DNA of 64,000 bases from Chelatococcus sp. HY11 (GTDB taxonomy: Bacteria; Pseudomonadota; Alphaproteobacteria; Rhizobiales; Beijerinckiaceae), in the NCBI RefSeq assembly GCF_018398335.1, contig NZ_JAHBRX010000001.1:2658001-2722000 (forward strand), given 5' to 3'. The notes beneath the pieces were generated by a model. The model ran no database searches, was not told the DNA's origin, and saw only the letters and a program-made list of their open reading frames with translations. Of this stretch, positions 42,443 to 51,658 are shown one piece after another. The translations under genes were made by a program, and so were the position numbers. Every line of letters begins with the position of its first letter. The first letter of the stretch is position 1.

Positions 42443-45400
42443 ATGAGCGATGCAGCCCCTCTGAAGCCCGGTGACCACGTCTTTCTGGTCGACGGCTCCT
42501 CCTTCGTGTTCCGCGCCTATTTCCAGTCCATGAACCAGGACAGGAAATACAACTATCGTTCCGATGGCCTGCCCACGGGCGCGGTCCGGCTGTTCTGCAC
42601 GAAACTGTTCCAGTTCGTGCGCGAAGGCGCCGTCGGCACGAAGCCGACCCATCTCGCCATCATCTTCGACAAATCGGAGCAGTCTTTCCGCAAGGAGCTC
42701 TATCCGCTCTACAAGGCGAACCGCTCGGAACCGCCCGAAGACCTCGTCCCGCAATTTCCACTGATGCGGGAAGCCGTGCGGGCCTTCGGCCTGAAGCCCG
42801 TGGAGCAGGACCGCTACGAGGCGGATGACCTCATCGCGACCTACGCCAAGCAAGCGACCGCCGCTGGTGCCGACGTACTCATCATTTCCGCCGACAAGGA
42901 CCTGATGCAGCTGATCGGGCCCCGCGTCGCCATGTACGACCCGGCATCCGGCACACAATCCAAGGGCAGCTTCCGCCCCGAGCGGCGGATCGGCCTCGAC
43001 GAGGTCGTGGACTATTTCGGGGTCACGCCGGACAAGGTCGTCGATGTCCAGTCGCTGGCCGGCGATTCGACCGACAACGTCCCCGGCGCGCCCGGCATCG
43101 GCATCAAGACCGCCGCCCAACTCATCAGCGAATACGGAGGCCTGGATGAGCTTCTGGCCCGGGCAGGCGAGATCAAGCAGCCGAAGCGGCGCGAGACGCT
43201 GACCAATCCGGAGATCGTCGAGAAGATCCTCATATCCCGGCAGCTCGTCTCCCTGGTCGATGACGTCGCGGTTGAGACGCCGCTGACCGATCTCGGCCTC
43301 GTCGAGCCGGACGCCGCACCCCTCGTCTCGTTCCTGAAGGCGCTGGAATTCACCACCATCACGAAGCGTGTGTCCGAGCTCTACGGCGTCGACGCGGCCG
43401 AAATCGAACCGGACGTGAGGCTCGCCGTCGGAAAAGGCTCGATCTGGAGCGGGGCCGGGGCCGGCGAAGCGACTGACAACACGGGCGCGGGCGCCTCCGG
43501 AAGCACGTCGCCGGCGGCGACCGTGGTCGCGCCGTCGAGCGCCGCCCCCACGCCCCGACAGGGCGAGGCCGGGCTGGCGACCCCCGCCGATCTCGCCGCC
43601 AAACGCGCGGGTGAGGCGCTGGCCACGCCGGTCAACCGCGACGCCTACGAAACTGTCACGACGCTTGAACGCCTTGACCATTGGATCGCAATGGCGCGCG
43701 AGGCCGGCCGCGTGGCGATCGACACGGAGACGACCTCGCTCGATGCCATGCAGGCCGATCTCGTCGGGATCTCGCTTTCGGTCACGCCGGGCGAGGCCTG
43801 CTACATTCCCTTGCAGCACAAGGCCGAGGGCGGCGACGGGCTGTTCGGTGGCGGGCTTCTGCCGGGGCAGATCGCCGTCGCCGAAGCCATTGCCCGGCTG
43901 AAGCCGCTGCTTGAGGGCCGGGACGTCCTCAAGATCGGGCAGAACCTCAAGTATGACTGGCTGATCTTCAGCCGGCACGGCATCACGATCAGCGCTTATG
44001 ACGACACGATGCTGATGTCCTACGCGCTGGACGCCGGGCGATCCGGGATCGCGGGCCACGGGCTCGATGCCCTGTCCGAGAAATTCATCGGCCATACGCC
44101 GCTCACCTTCGGCGATGTCGCGGGCAAAGGCCGCAACGCCGTCACCTTCGACCGGGTGGCGATCGACAGGGCGACCGCCTATGCGGCGGAGGACGCGGAT
44201 GTTGCGCTCCGGCTCTGGCAGGTGTTCAAGGCGCGTCTCGTCGCGGAAGGCAAGACGACTGTCTACGAAACGCTGGAGCGCCCGCTTCTAGGCGTGCTCG
44301 CCCGCATGGAAGGGCGTGGCATCGCCATCGATCGCCAGATCCTGTCACGGCTCTCGGGCAGTTTCGCCCAGACGCTGGCCCGTCTGGAAGAGGAGATCTA
44401 CGAGCTTGCCGGCGGGCGCTTCACCATCGGCTCGCCCAAGCAGCTCGGCGACATCCTTTTCGGCAAGATGGGGCTGCCCGGCGCCAAGAAAACAGCGACG
44501 GGACAGTGGAGCACAGGCGCCAGCGTTCTCGAGGATCTCGCCGCCGAAGGGCATGCCCTGCCCGTGAAAATTCTCGAATGGCGCCAGCTCGCCAAGCTGA
44601 AGTCCACCTATACGGACGCCCTCCCCGGTTATGTGAACCCGCAGACACAGCGCGTGCACACGTCCTATTCGCTGGCGGCGACCACGACGGGACGGCTGTC
44701 ATCGTCCGAGCCGAACCTGCAAAATATTCCCGTGCGCACGGAGGAAGGGCGCAAGATCCGCACCGCCTTCGTCGCGACGCCGGGCATGAAGCTGATCTCG
44801 GCCGACTACAGCCAGATCGAGCTGCGCCTGCTTGCCCATATCGCCGACATACCGCAGTTGCGCAAAGCCTTCTCGGACGGCATCGACATCCACGCGATGA
44901 CCGCCTCCGAGATGTTCGGCGTGCCGGTGGCCGGCATGGACCCGATGATCAGGCGCCGGGCCAAGGCCATCAATTTCGGCATCATCTACGGCATCTCGGC
45001 CTTTGGCCTCGCCAACCAGCTCAGCATCCCGCGCGAGGAAGCGGGCGCCTATATCCGCAAATATTTCGAGCGCTTCCCCGGGATTCGGGACTACATGGAC
45101 CAGACCAAGGCGTTCTGCCGCGAGAACGGCTATGTCACGACCATCTTCGGCCGGGTCTGCCATTACCCCGACATCAAATCCTCGAACCCGTCGCAACGCG
45201 CTTTCGTGGAGCGCCAGGCGATCAACGCGCCACTCCAGGGCTCTGCCTCGGACATCATCCGCCGCGCGATGGCCCGCATGGAAAAGGCGCTCGCGGAGGC
45301 CGGGTTGTCCGCCCGCATGCTGCTGCAGGTGCACGACGAGCTGGTGTTCGAGGTGCCGGACGCCGAGGTCGACGCCACACTGCCGCTCATCCAGGGCGTG

Positions 45401-45490
45401 ATGGAACAGGCGCCCTTGCCGGCGGTGGCGCTCAAGGTGCCGCTGCATGTGGATGCGCGCGCGGCGTCGAACTGGGAAGAGGCGCATTGA
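42443..45490 (+). CDS. polA: DNA polymerase I
   Basis: A 1,015-residue polymerase with all three activities. The 5'-3' nuclease domain covers about residues 8-300 (EADDLIATYAKQA, ADKDLMQLIG). The proofreading domain has an intact motif VAIDTETTSLD near residue 430. The polymerase motifs are A (SADYSQIELRLLAHI), B (RRRAKAINFGIIYG, Phe at the dNTP-selecting site) and C (LQVHDELVFEVP). It is longer than the 928 residues of E. coli because of a Gly/Ala/Thr/Pro-rich linker at about residues 333-390 between nuclease and exonuclease domains, as in other alphaproteobacteria. Confidence 0.98.
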   Translation: MSDAAPLKPGDHVFLVDGSSFVFRAYFQSMNQDRKYNYRSDGLPTGAVRLFCTKLFQFVREGAVGTKPTHLAIIFDKSEQSFRKELYPLYKANRSEPPEDLVPQFPLMREAVRAFGLKPVEQDRYEADDLIATYAKQATAAGADVLIISADKDLMQLIGPRVAMYDPASGTQSKGSFRPERRIGLDEVVDYFGVTPDKVVDVQSLAGDSTDNVPGAPGIGIKTAAQLISEYGGLDELLARAGEIKQPKRRETLTNPEIVEKILISRQLVSLVDDVAVETPLTDLGLVEPDAAPLVSFLKALEFTTITKRVSELYGVDAAEIEPDVRLAVGKGSIWSGAGAGEATDNTGAGASGSTSPAATVVAPSSAAPTPRQGEAGLATPADLAAKRAGEALATPVNRDAYETVTTLERLDHWIAMAREAGRVAIDTETTSLDAMQADLVGISLSVTPGEACYIPLQHKAEGGDGLFGGGLLPGQIAVAEAIARLKPLLEGRDVLKIGQNLKYDWLIFSRHGITISAYDDTMLMSYALDAGRSGIAGHGLDALSEKFIGHTPLTFGDVAGKGRNAVTFDRVAIDRATAYAAEDADVALRLWQVFKARLVAEGKTTVYETLERPLLGVLARMEGRGIAIDRQILSRLSGSFAQTLARLEEEIYELAGGRFTIGSPKQLGDILFGKMGLPGAKKTATGQWSTGASVLEDLAAEGHALPVKILEWRQLAKLKSTYTDALPGYVNPQTQRVHTSYSLAATTTGRLSSSEPNLQNIPVRTEEGRKIRTAFVATPGMKLISADYSQIELRLLAHIADIPQLRKAFSDGIDIHAMTASEMFGVPVAGMDPMIRRRAKAINFGIIYGISAFGLANQLSIPREEAGAYIRKYFERFPGIRDYMDQTKAFCRENGYVTTIFGRVCHYPDIKSSNPSQRAFVERQAINAPLQGSASDIIRRAMARMEKALAEAGLSARMLLQVHDELVFEVPDAEVDATLPLIQGVMEQAPLPAVALKVPLHVDARAASNWEEAH

Positions 45491-45512
45491 TGGCGCCTCC
45501 GGCACCCACTCA

Positions 45513-45535
45513 GCCGGCCCGCTAGGCGGGCCGGC
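45513..45535 (+). terminator. Hairpin after polA
   Basis: GCCGGCCCGC-TAG-GCGGGCCGGC, a perfect 10-base stem, 22 bases after the polA stop and 15 bases before the MBOAT gene. No T run follows, so termination may be partial. Confidence 0.5.
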
Positions 45536-45550
45536 CCGACGACGCGCATC

Positions 45551-46951
45551 ATGCCCTTCAACTCGCCGGTCTTTCTCTTCCTCTTCATTCCGCTGGTGAT
45601 CGCGCTCAACGCCGCCTTGCCGGCGGGCTGGCGCAATGGCTTCCTCGTCGTCGCCAGCATCTTCTTCTACGCGTGGGGCGAGCCGGTCTTCGCACTGGTG
45701 GCGATCGCCTCCAGCCTCATCGACATGGTTTTCGCCGAGGCGATCGTCCGCAGCCGCGCGCCCCGCCTGCGCAAGCTCTGGCTCACGATCGGCGTCGCGA
45801 CCAATCTCGGGCTGCTGATCTACTGCAAATACACGGGCTTTCTCTTCGACAACCTGCATGCGCTGCTGGTGACGATGGACGTGCCCCGGCCGGAGGTGAT
45901 CCTGCCGCTTGGGATCTCGTTCATCGTGTTCGAGAAGATCACCTATCTCGTGGATGTCTATCGCGGCGTCTGCGGCACGGCGCGCTCGATCCGCGACTAT
46001 CTCCTGTTCGTCTTCCTGTTTCCCAAGCTGCTGGCCGGCCCGATCCTCAAGTTCCACGAGATGAAGGGCCAGATCGAGCATCACCGGGTCACGCTCAATG
46101 ATCTGGAGGAAGGCGCCTTCCGCTTCCTGCAGGGCCTCGCCAAGAAAGTTCTCATCGCCGATCAGGTCGCGGTTCTCGCCGACCAGATCTTCGCCATGCC
46201 GACGAACGAGCTCGGCTTCGCGACTGCCTGGCTCGGTGCGCTCGCCTTCACGGTGCAGATCTATTTCGACTTCTCCGGCTACACGGACATGGCGATCGGG
46301 CTCGCCCGCATGCTGGGCTTCCGCCTGCGCGAGAACTTCAACCAGCCCTATCTGGCGGTGGGCTTCGCCGATTTCTGGCGGCGCTGGCACATCTCGCTGT
46401 CCACCTTCATCCGCGACTATCTCTACGTGCCGCTCGGCGGCAACCGCGTGCCGCCCTGGCGCGTCTATCTCAATCTCTGGGTCTGTTTCCTCGCGTCCGG
46501 CCTGTGGCACGGGGCGAGTTGGACATTCGTGATCTGGGGCGCCTTCCACGGACTGTTCGTCTCGGCGGATCATTTCGGCATGAAGCGCATATGGCCCTTG
46601 CTGCCGCGCGTGGCTGGCATCGCGATCACATTCCTTCTCGTCGTCATCGGCTGGGTGCTGTTCCGCTCCGTCAGCCTCGCGCAGGCGGGAGGCTTCCTGG
46701 CCGCGATGGCGACCCCTTGGGTGGATGGCGCCGCGCCCTTACCGCGCGTGCAACTGGACACCGCCTTGTGCCTCGCGGCCGGCCTCATGCTGTCCTTCCT
46801 GCCGCTCGGCGCCATGCAGCATCTCGGGCGCCGCGTTCTGGCGCGTGCCCTTCCGGTCGCGCAACAGCTCGTGATGCTCTGTTTCGCCATCTGGGCCTTC
46901 GGCCGGGTCTTTACGGAGACGTTCAAGCCGTTCATCTATTTTCGGTTCTGA
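45551..46951 (+). CDS. MBOAT family O-acyltransferase (AlgI-like)
   Basis: A 466-residue membrane-bound O-acyltransferase. The start MPFNSPVFLFLFIPLV, the stretch FWRRWHISLSTFIRDYLYVPLGG and the catalytic His in LWHGASWTFVIWG are AlgI signatures. AlgI-type proteins move acetyl groups across the inner membrane for O-acetylation of exopolysaccharide. It is followed by an AlgJ/AlgX-like SGNH protein that would complete the transfer in the periplasm. Confidence 0.93.
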   Translation: MPFNSPVFLFLFIPLVIALNAALPAGWRNGFLVVASIFFYAWGEPVFALVAIASSLIDMVFAEAIVRSRAPRLRKLWLTIGVATNLGLLIYCKYTGFLFDNLHALLVTMDVPRPEVILPLGISFIVFEKITYLVDVYRGVCGTARSIRDYLLFVFLFPKLLAGPILKFHEMKGQIEHHRVTLNDLEEGAFRFLQGLAKKVLIADQVAVLADQIFAMPTNELGFATAWLGALAFTVQIYFDFSGYTDMAIGLARMLGFRLRENFNQPYLAVGFADFWRRWHISLSTFIRDYLYVPLGGNRVPPWRVYLNLWVCFLASGLWHGASWTFVIWGAFHGLFVSADHFGMKRIWPLLPRVAGIAITFLLVVIGWVLFRSVSLAQAGGFLAAMATPWVDGAAPLPRVQLDTALCLAAGLMLSFLPLGAMQHLGRRVLARALPVAQQLVMLCFAIWAFGRVFTETFKPFIYFRF

Positions 46952-46965
46952 CAGCGGAGAGGCGC

Positions 46966-48147
46966 TTGAAGTCGATTGCCCGCCACTGGTTTCTGCTCGC
47001 GGTCGCCCTACTGGTGCTGGCGCCGGCCGCGGCCATGGTGGCGCGGGCTATCCCGCTGAAGGGACCACAGCGCTTCTCCATCGCCAAACTGGCCGGCGTC
47101 ACGCCCGAGCTGCCGCCGATCGAACCGAGCCTCGCCACGCTGCGCTCAGGCGCGCTGCAAGCCAGCGTCGCGGCCGCCCTCGCGGAGCGCATGGGCCAGC
47201 CCCGCGAATTCTTCATCCGCGCGAACAACGGCGTCGCCTATGCGCTCGGCCGCAGCACGGTGCCGAGCATCGTCATCGGCCGAGACCGGATGCTCTATGA
47301 AACCACCTATATCGACGACTGGTGCGGGCGGGGCACGCCGATCGACGCGGAGGCACAGGCCGCGCGCATCGCCCGTATCGCCGCGGCGGTTCGGCGGGCT
47401 GGGAAGACCTTCGTCTTCATCATCAGCCCAAGCAAGGTCGCGCTTTATCCGGACGGCCTCCCCGAGCCGTGCACGCCCGCGGCCAGCCGCGATTATGACC
47501 GGCTCCGCGCCGCGCTTGCCCATCATGACGTGCGGGTGATCGATGGGCATGAGCTCGCGAAGGCGGCGAAAGCCGCGCAGGACCTGCCTGTCTTCAACCG
47601 CGACGGCATCCACTGGAACGACCTGAGCGTCTATCCAGCCATCCGCGACACATTCGCGATGCTCGGGGAACAGCTCGACAGTCCGCCGCGCCAGCTCACG
47701 CTGAGCCATGTGGACGTCGACAGCTGGCCCTTTGACGACGAGGATGACCTCGCGCGCCTCCTCAACCTGCCGATGACACTCCCGGTCTACCCCTCGCCGC
47801 ACGGACGTTTTACCACCGCGGCGGAGGGGACGCCGGCCCGGCTCGTGGTGGTGGGATCGAGCTTCATGTGGCAGTTCCTGCGCATCCTGGCGATGAACGG
47901 GGCGCTCGGCGACAGCAAATTCTATTTCTATTTCAGCCGCATCGTTGATTTCCGCGACGGCGGCATCTTCGAGTCCAAGGTGCCGTTCCAAGCCGCCTCC
48001 GACCTGCCCGGCAGCCTCCCGAAGGCGGACGCCGTGATTCTCGAAGCCAATGAAACAGCGCTCGGCTCACCGCATATCGAGGCTTTCGAGAACGCGCTCG
48101 CGACGGTGACCGGCGAAGGCGCGAACGGCCGCCTGCCGGATCCCTGA
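46966..48147 (+). CDS. AlgJ/AlgX-like SGNH O-acetyltransferase
   Basis: A 393-residue protein with an N-terminal membrane anchor (ARHWFLLAVALLVLAPAAAMV) and a periplasmic SGNH-type domain. The nucleophile region is LVVVGSSFMWQFL (Gly-Ser-Ser) and the acid-base pair lies in NRDGIHWNDLSVYP, both as in AlgJ and AlgX. It starts at TTG 46966 with GGAG six bases upstream; the only in-frame ATG further on falls inside the anchor. Located 14 bases after the AlgI-like gene, it probably acetylates a secreted polysaccharide. Confidence 0.85.
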   Translation: MKSIARHWFLLAVALLVLAPAAAMVARAIPLKGPQRFSIAKLAGVTPELPPIEPSLATLRSGALQASVAAALAERMGQPREFFIRANNGVAYALGRSTVPSIVIGRDRMLYETTYIDDWCGRGTPIDAEAQAARIARIAAAVRRAGKTFVFIISPSKVALYPDGLPEPCTPAASRDYDRLRAALAHHDVRVIDGHELAKAAKAAQDLPVFNRDGIHWNDLSVYPAIRDTFAMLGEQLDSPPRQLTLSHVDVDSWPFDDEDDLARLLNLPMTLPVYPSPHGRFTTAAEGTPARLVVVGSSFMWQFLRILAMNGALGDSKFYFYFSRIVDFRDGGIFESKVPFQAASDLPGSLPKADAVILEANETALGSPHIEAFENALATVTGEGANGRLPDP

Positions 48148-48255
48148 ACGCGCGTTCATCGCAGCGCGAGCGTGTCTTTCACCGCTTTCCCACCGCCACA
48201 GAAAATGCCATAAGAATCTGAGACATAGCTGAGCTTGGACATAGGGAGCAGGCTT

Positions 48256-48813
48256 ATGAGCTGGGTGATCCTCGCCATTATCGCCGGTTTGGTGATCTAT
48301 GGCATTACGACCTACAACGGCCTCGTCGGGCTCCGGCAGCGCGTCAACCAGGCTTTCGCCGACATCGACGTCCAGCTGAAGCAACGCCACGATCTCATCC
48401 CGAATCTTGTCGAGACGGTGAAGGGTTACGCCCAGCACGAGAGCGCCACGTTCGAGGCGGTGGTCGAGGCGCGCAACAAGGCCATCGCAGCGCAGGGCCC
48501 GCAGCAGCAGGCGGCCGCCGAGCAGCAGCTCTCCGGTGCGCTCGGCCGCCTCATCGCGCTTGGCGAGGCTTATCCAGATCTCAAGGCAAGCGCCAATTTC
48601 CAGCAGCTCCAGAACGACCTGTCCGACGTCGAGAACAAGCTGGCCTCGGCGCGGCGCTTCTTCAACAACGCCGTCAGCGAATACAACGCCTCGATCCAGG
48701 CCTTCCCGGCCGTTCTCTTCGCGCCGCAGATGGGCTTCACGCCACGCGAGTTCTTCGATGTCGGACCCGAGGCCCGGCAGACGCTGGATGTCGTGCCCAC
48801 CGTCAAGTTCTGA
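48256..48813 (+). CDS. LemA family protein
   Basis: A 185-residue protein with one N-terminal membrane span (MSWVILAIIAGLVIYGITTYNGLV) and the LemA helical domain: QRVNQAFADIDVQLKQRHDL, then IPNLVETVKGYAQHE, and SEYNASIQAFPAVLFA. ATG 48256 follows AGGGAGCAGG and is preferred over an upstream frame opening. It is next to an M48 peptidase gene; LemA-HtpX pairs are widespread and act in membrane protein quality control. Confidence 0.92.
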   Translation: MSWVILAIIAGLVIYGITTYNGLVGLRQRVNQAFADIDVQLKQRHDLIPNLVETVKGYAQHESATFEAVVEARNKAIAAQGPQQQAAAEQQLSGALGRLIALGEAYPDLKASANFQQLQNDLSDVENKLASARRFFNNAVSEYNASIQAFPAVLFAPQMGFTPREFFDVGPEARQTLDVVPTVKF

Positions 48814-48849
48814 CACCACTCCGCCGGGTCGCATTCAGGGCCGCGCCTT

Positions 48850-50037
48850 ATGCAAGCCTTCGGCCTCTACACCCACATCCGGGCGAACAGGATCCGCTCC
48901 GGCTTCCTCATCGCCGGCCTGTTCCTGCTCGTTTATGTGATGGTTTTCGCGGGGGCGCTGATCGTCGAGGCCTTCGCCTATGACGAACCTCCGCTCGAGG
49001 TCATGCTGGCGCGCGCCTTCAACGATCTCGTCGTGGCCTTTCCCTGGGCGACGGTCGCCGCGCTCGTCTGGCTGTTCATCGCCTATCAGTTCAACCGGGG
49101 GCTGATCGCGCTCGCGACCGGCGCGCATGCCGTGACGCGCCAGCAGGAGCCGAAGCTCTATCAGCTTCTGGAGAACCTCTGCATCTCGCGCGGCCTGACC
49201 ATGCCGCGGCTCTACATCATGGAAAGCCCCGTTCTCAATGCCTTTGCCTCGGGCATGAACGAGAAGCAATATACGGTGACCGTGACGCGCGGCCTGATGG
49301 AAGCGCTCGACGACCAGGAGCTGGAAGCCGTGCTGGCGCATGAGCTGACCCATATCCGCAACGGCGACGTGCGCCTCATGGTGGTCGCGGTGGTCATCGC
49401 CGGCGTCATCTCCTTCTTCGGTGAGCTGCTGTTTCGCGGCCTCACGCGCATGTCCTTCGGATCGGCGCGCCCACGCATGCCGCGCAGTTCCTCCAACGGG
49501 GACCGCAAGGGCGGCGGAGGCGCGGCCTTTGCCGCCATCCTGATCGCGCTTGCCCTGATCGCCCTGTCCTGGCTGCTCTCCCAGGTCATCCGCTTCGCGC
49601 TGTCACGCTCGCGCGAGTATCTCGCCGATGCCGGCGCCGTGGAGCTCACCAAGAACCCGGATGCGATGATCTCCGCGCTGCTCAAGATCGAGGGGCGGGG
49701 CGAACTGCCGAGCGCGCCCTCGGCTGTGATGGAGATGTGTATCGACAACCCGCGCTCGGGTTTCACGGATCTCTTCGCGACCCATCCCTCGATCGCGTCG
49801 CGCGTCGACCGGCTCGTGCGCTTCGGTGGCGGCCGCATGCCGGAGCTGCCGCCGCCCGCCGATCCCGCTGACGGCGGCACGGACGCGAATTCCGAACCCC
49901 ATGCCGGCCCGTGGGGCACCGCTTTGCCGGACAGTGCCTCGCAGCAGCCCGCGCCCGGGCGAGCCTCTTCCCAATCCCAGGGCTCTATTCCACGAGGCCC
50001 CTGGGGGCCTCTTTTCCCGCCCGGCGGCGGACGCTAA
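48850..50037 (+). CDS. M48 family membrane metallopeptidase (HtpX-like)
   Basis: A 395-residue zinc protease. The HExxH motif is in AVLAHELTHIRNGDVRLM near residue 163, with the third ligand expected in SREYLADAGAVELTKNPD. There are two membrane spans before the catalytic motif (about residues 17-42 and 60-83) and two after. The last 70 residues are a Pro/Ser-rich tail not part of the domain. It starts 36 bases after lemA. It probably degrades damaged membrane proteins. Confidence 0.92.
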   Translation: MQAFGLYTHIRANRIRSGFLIAGLFLLVYVMVFAGALIVEAFAYDEPPLEVMLARAFNDLVVAFPWATVAALVWLFIAYQFNRGLIALATGAHAVTRQQEPKLYQLLENLCISRGLTMPRLYIMESPVLNAFASGMNEKQYTVTVTRGLMEALDDQELEAVLAHELTHIRNGDVRLMVVAVVIAGVISFFGELLFRGLTRMSFGSARPRMPRSSSNGDRKGGGGAAFAAILIALALIALSWLLSQVIRFALSRSREYLADAGAVELTKNPDAMISALLKIEGRGELPSAPSAVMEMCIDNPRSGFTDLFATHPSIASRVDRLVRFGGGRMPELPPPADPADGGTDANSEPHAGPWGTALPDSASQQPAPGRASSQSQGSIPRGPWGPLFPPGGGR

Positions 50038-50050
50038 GAGCCGGCGCGTT

Positions 50051-50101
50051 GATCCCTCCCTGAAGGGGAGGGTGGCCTCGCGCCAGCGAGGTCGGGTGGG
50101 G
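50051..50101 (+). repeat. Palindromic repeat type A, copy F3
   Basis: GATC, CCCTCCC-TGAA-GGGGAGGG, TGG, a second hairpin CCTCGC-GCCA-GCGAGG, tail TCGGGTGGGG. It shares the design of F1 and F2 but with a changed second stem whose pairing is kept, which shows that the stem is under selection or was copied as a unit. Confidence 0.8.
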
Positions 50102-50174
50102 CCACGCGACCGGAGACGGCGCTATCCTGGCCGGCACGGGTTGCCATCTCCCAGTCAGTTTCGCGTCGGGTGGA

Positions 50175-50220
50175 CCCCACCCGGCGCCTGCGGCGCCACC
50201 CTCCCCTGAGGGGCGGGATC
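50175..50220 (-). repeat. Palindromic repeat type A, copy R3
   Basis: Tail CCCCACCC, GGCGCC-TGC-GGCGCC, then CCCTCCCC-TGA-GGGGCGGG and GATC. With F3 it makes an F-spacer-R pair with only 73 bases between, the same order that flanks the DUF559 gene but without any coding sequence. Confidence 0.8.
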
Positions 50221-50285
50221 ACGCGTCGCGACCGAATTGAGGGCTGTAGCCGAAAGCGCATTCCGTTTTTTCGCCGGTTGGCACG

Positions 50286-51359
50286 CTATTCGGCTGGCGA
50301 GAGCACAGGCTTCGGCCCGAGACGGAAGGCCGCCGGCCGCACAAAGAGGAAGTTGAGCCAGGTTCCACTGATGATGCGCGCGACGATCAGCGGGGTGACG
50401 ACCGCGGCGGCGGTGACAAGGAATGCGCCCCAGCCGACGCCGATGACATCGAGCGCGCCCGACTTCATCAAGAGGACGCGTGTCACGGCCATCGGGAGGA
50501 AGAAGGCGAGGTAGATCACGATGGAATTCTCGCCGCAATAGCGCAGCACTTCCCCCTTGCCCACCGAGACGAGCAAAGACGCCACGGTGATGATGGCGGC
50601 TGAGCCCGCGATGCCGAGGATGAGGCTCAGGACCGGCAGGCTGGCGAAGGTCGGCAATCCCTCGACCGGGCTCGCGCTGAAGGCGAAGAAACCGTTGACG
50701 AGCGCCCAGACGGCAAGGCCGCCGACAGCAGCCAGACGGTGCTTCGGCACCTGCGCGGCGAAGCGGAAGATCATCGGCGCGCAGAGATAGCCGACGAGGA
50801 AATAAACCCAGCGCTCGCAGAACTCGTCGATGACCGTCCAGCCTGTCGCGACGGGTGCGATCTCGAGCGCCGCGGCGACCGCCACGAGGAGAATGCCCGG
50901 CACGCCTTTCAGCAGCTTGGTGACGATCGACAGAACCGCGAGCAGGTAGACGAACCAGAGCGTCCCCAGCGGCTCGATGAAGCCCAGCAGGAACAGCCGG
51001 ACGAATTCGACCGGGTTGCCCTCGGCCATGCCCCAGCCCTTCATGCCGAACTGGATGACGTACCAGAGCACATAGAAATAGACGAAATGCAGCACCCGCT
51101 TGTCGCCGTAGCTGCGCCAGTCACGGTCGATGACCCGCGCGAGGAACAGACCCGAAAGCAGGAAGAAGTCCGGCATGCGGAAGGGCCGCGCGAACACGAC
51201 GATGGTGTTCATGAAGCCTTCGCGGCCGACGGCATATTCGAGCCCGAGCGTCGAATGCATCATCACGACGAGAATGATGCAGATGCCCTTGGCGATGTCG
51301 ACCCAGGCAACGCGGCCCGGCGCCGGCACGGTTCCACTATGTCCATTCAAGCCAGCCAA
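50286..51359 (-). CDS. Acyltransferase 3 family membrane protein
   Basis: A 357-residue protein with about ten membrane spans. The start RVAWVDIAKGICIILVVMMHS, with the conserved His, and the FARPFRMPDFFLLSGLFL loop define the acyltransferase 3 family (O-acetylation of polysaccharides, Nod factors or lipids). It starts at TTG 51359, supported by CGGAGG six bases upstream; no in-frame ATG lies near. The target is not known; a nearby AlgI/AlgJ pair also modifies polysaccharide. Confidence 0.85.
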   Translation of the reverse strand: MAGLNGHSGTVPAPGRVAWVDIAKGICIILVVMMHSTLGLEYAVGREGFMNTIVVFARPFRMPDFFLLSGLFLARVIDRDWRSYGDKRVLHFVYFYVLWYVIQFGMKGWGMAEGNPVEFVRLFLLGFIEPLGTLWFVYLLAVLSIVTKLLKGVPGILLVAVAAALEIAPVATGWTVIDEFCERWVYFLVGYLCAPMIFRFAAQVPKHRLAAVGGLAVWALVNGFFAFSASPVEGLPTFASLPVLSLILGIAGSAAIITVASLLVSVGKGEVLRYCGENSIVIYLAFFLPMAVTRVLLMKSGALDVIGVGWGAFLVTAAAVVTPLIVARIISGTWLNFLFVRPAAFRLGPKPVLSPAE

Positions 51360-51503
51360 GGCAGCCTCCGTGATACAGGACAGTTCCAGCTTGGCACAGG
51401 CCGGTTAAGGGAACCGCTGCATGGTGCCGCTGAAACTCACGGGAGCAAGAGACGTGCCGGTTGGGAAGGATGCCTTTACGACGAGGTTCTCCCTCTGTCA
51501 CGT

Positions 51504-51539
51504 CCCCTCACCCCGGCCCTCTCCCCGCCGGGGAGAGGG
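51504..51539 (-). repeat. Palindromic repeat type B, copy R1 (short)
   Basis: Tail CCCCTCACC, then the perfect hairpin CCCTCTCCCC-GCC-GGGGAGAGGG. The second hairpin of the full unit is missing. Confidence 0.8.
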
Positions 51540-51600
51540 AGAGCGGCTGGCATCGTTCGCCTTAGAGCAAATGGTAGCCGCCACGAGGACAGCCGTCTAA

Positions 51601-51646
51601 CCTCTCCCCGGCGGGGAGAGGTCGCGCCGAAGGCGCGGGTGAGGGG
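51601..51646 (+). repeat. Palindromic repeat type B, copy F1
   Basis: Hairpin CCTCTCCCC-GG-CGGGGAGAGG in the main, then TCGCGCC-GAA-GGCGCGG, and the tail GTGAGGGG. The order (first hairpin, second hairpin, G-rich tail) is the same as in type A, with different bases. Confidence 0.8.
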
Positions 51647-51658
51647 GGAGATCCATCG

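Larger units (their letters stand above)
51360..51658. other. Intergenic region with repeats R and F of locus 2
   Basis: Upstream of the acyltransferase gene and the DUF559 pseudogene. The first 140 bases probably hold the acyltransferase promoter. The remainder carries the type B palindromes at 51504-51539 and 51601-51646; no other gene was seen. Confidence 0.5.

Noticed and set aside
41861-44095. 744-residue open frame on the minus strand over polA and the O-antigen ligase-like gene
   Set aside because: It spans two real genes on the other strand, and its translation shows shadow composition and no family motif.
44699-46573. 624-residue open frame on the minus strand over the polA 3' end and the AlgI-like gene
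   Set aside because: Same reason: the opposite strand encodes canonical polymerase motifs B and C and MBOAT motifs.
46504-46965. N-terminal extension of the AlgJ/AlgX-like protein to 46504
   Set aside because: The extension overlaps the AlgI-like gene for over 400 bases and is Arg/Ala-rich shadow sequence; the TTG at 46966 gives a proper membrane anchor start.
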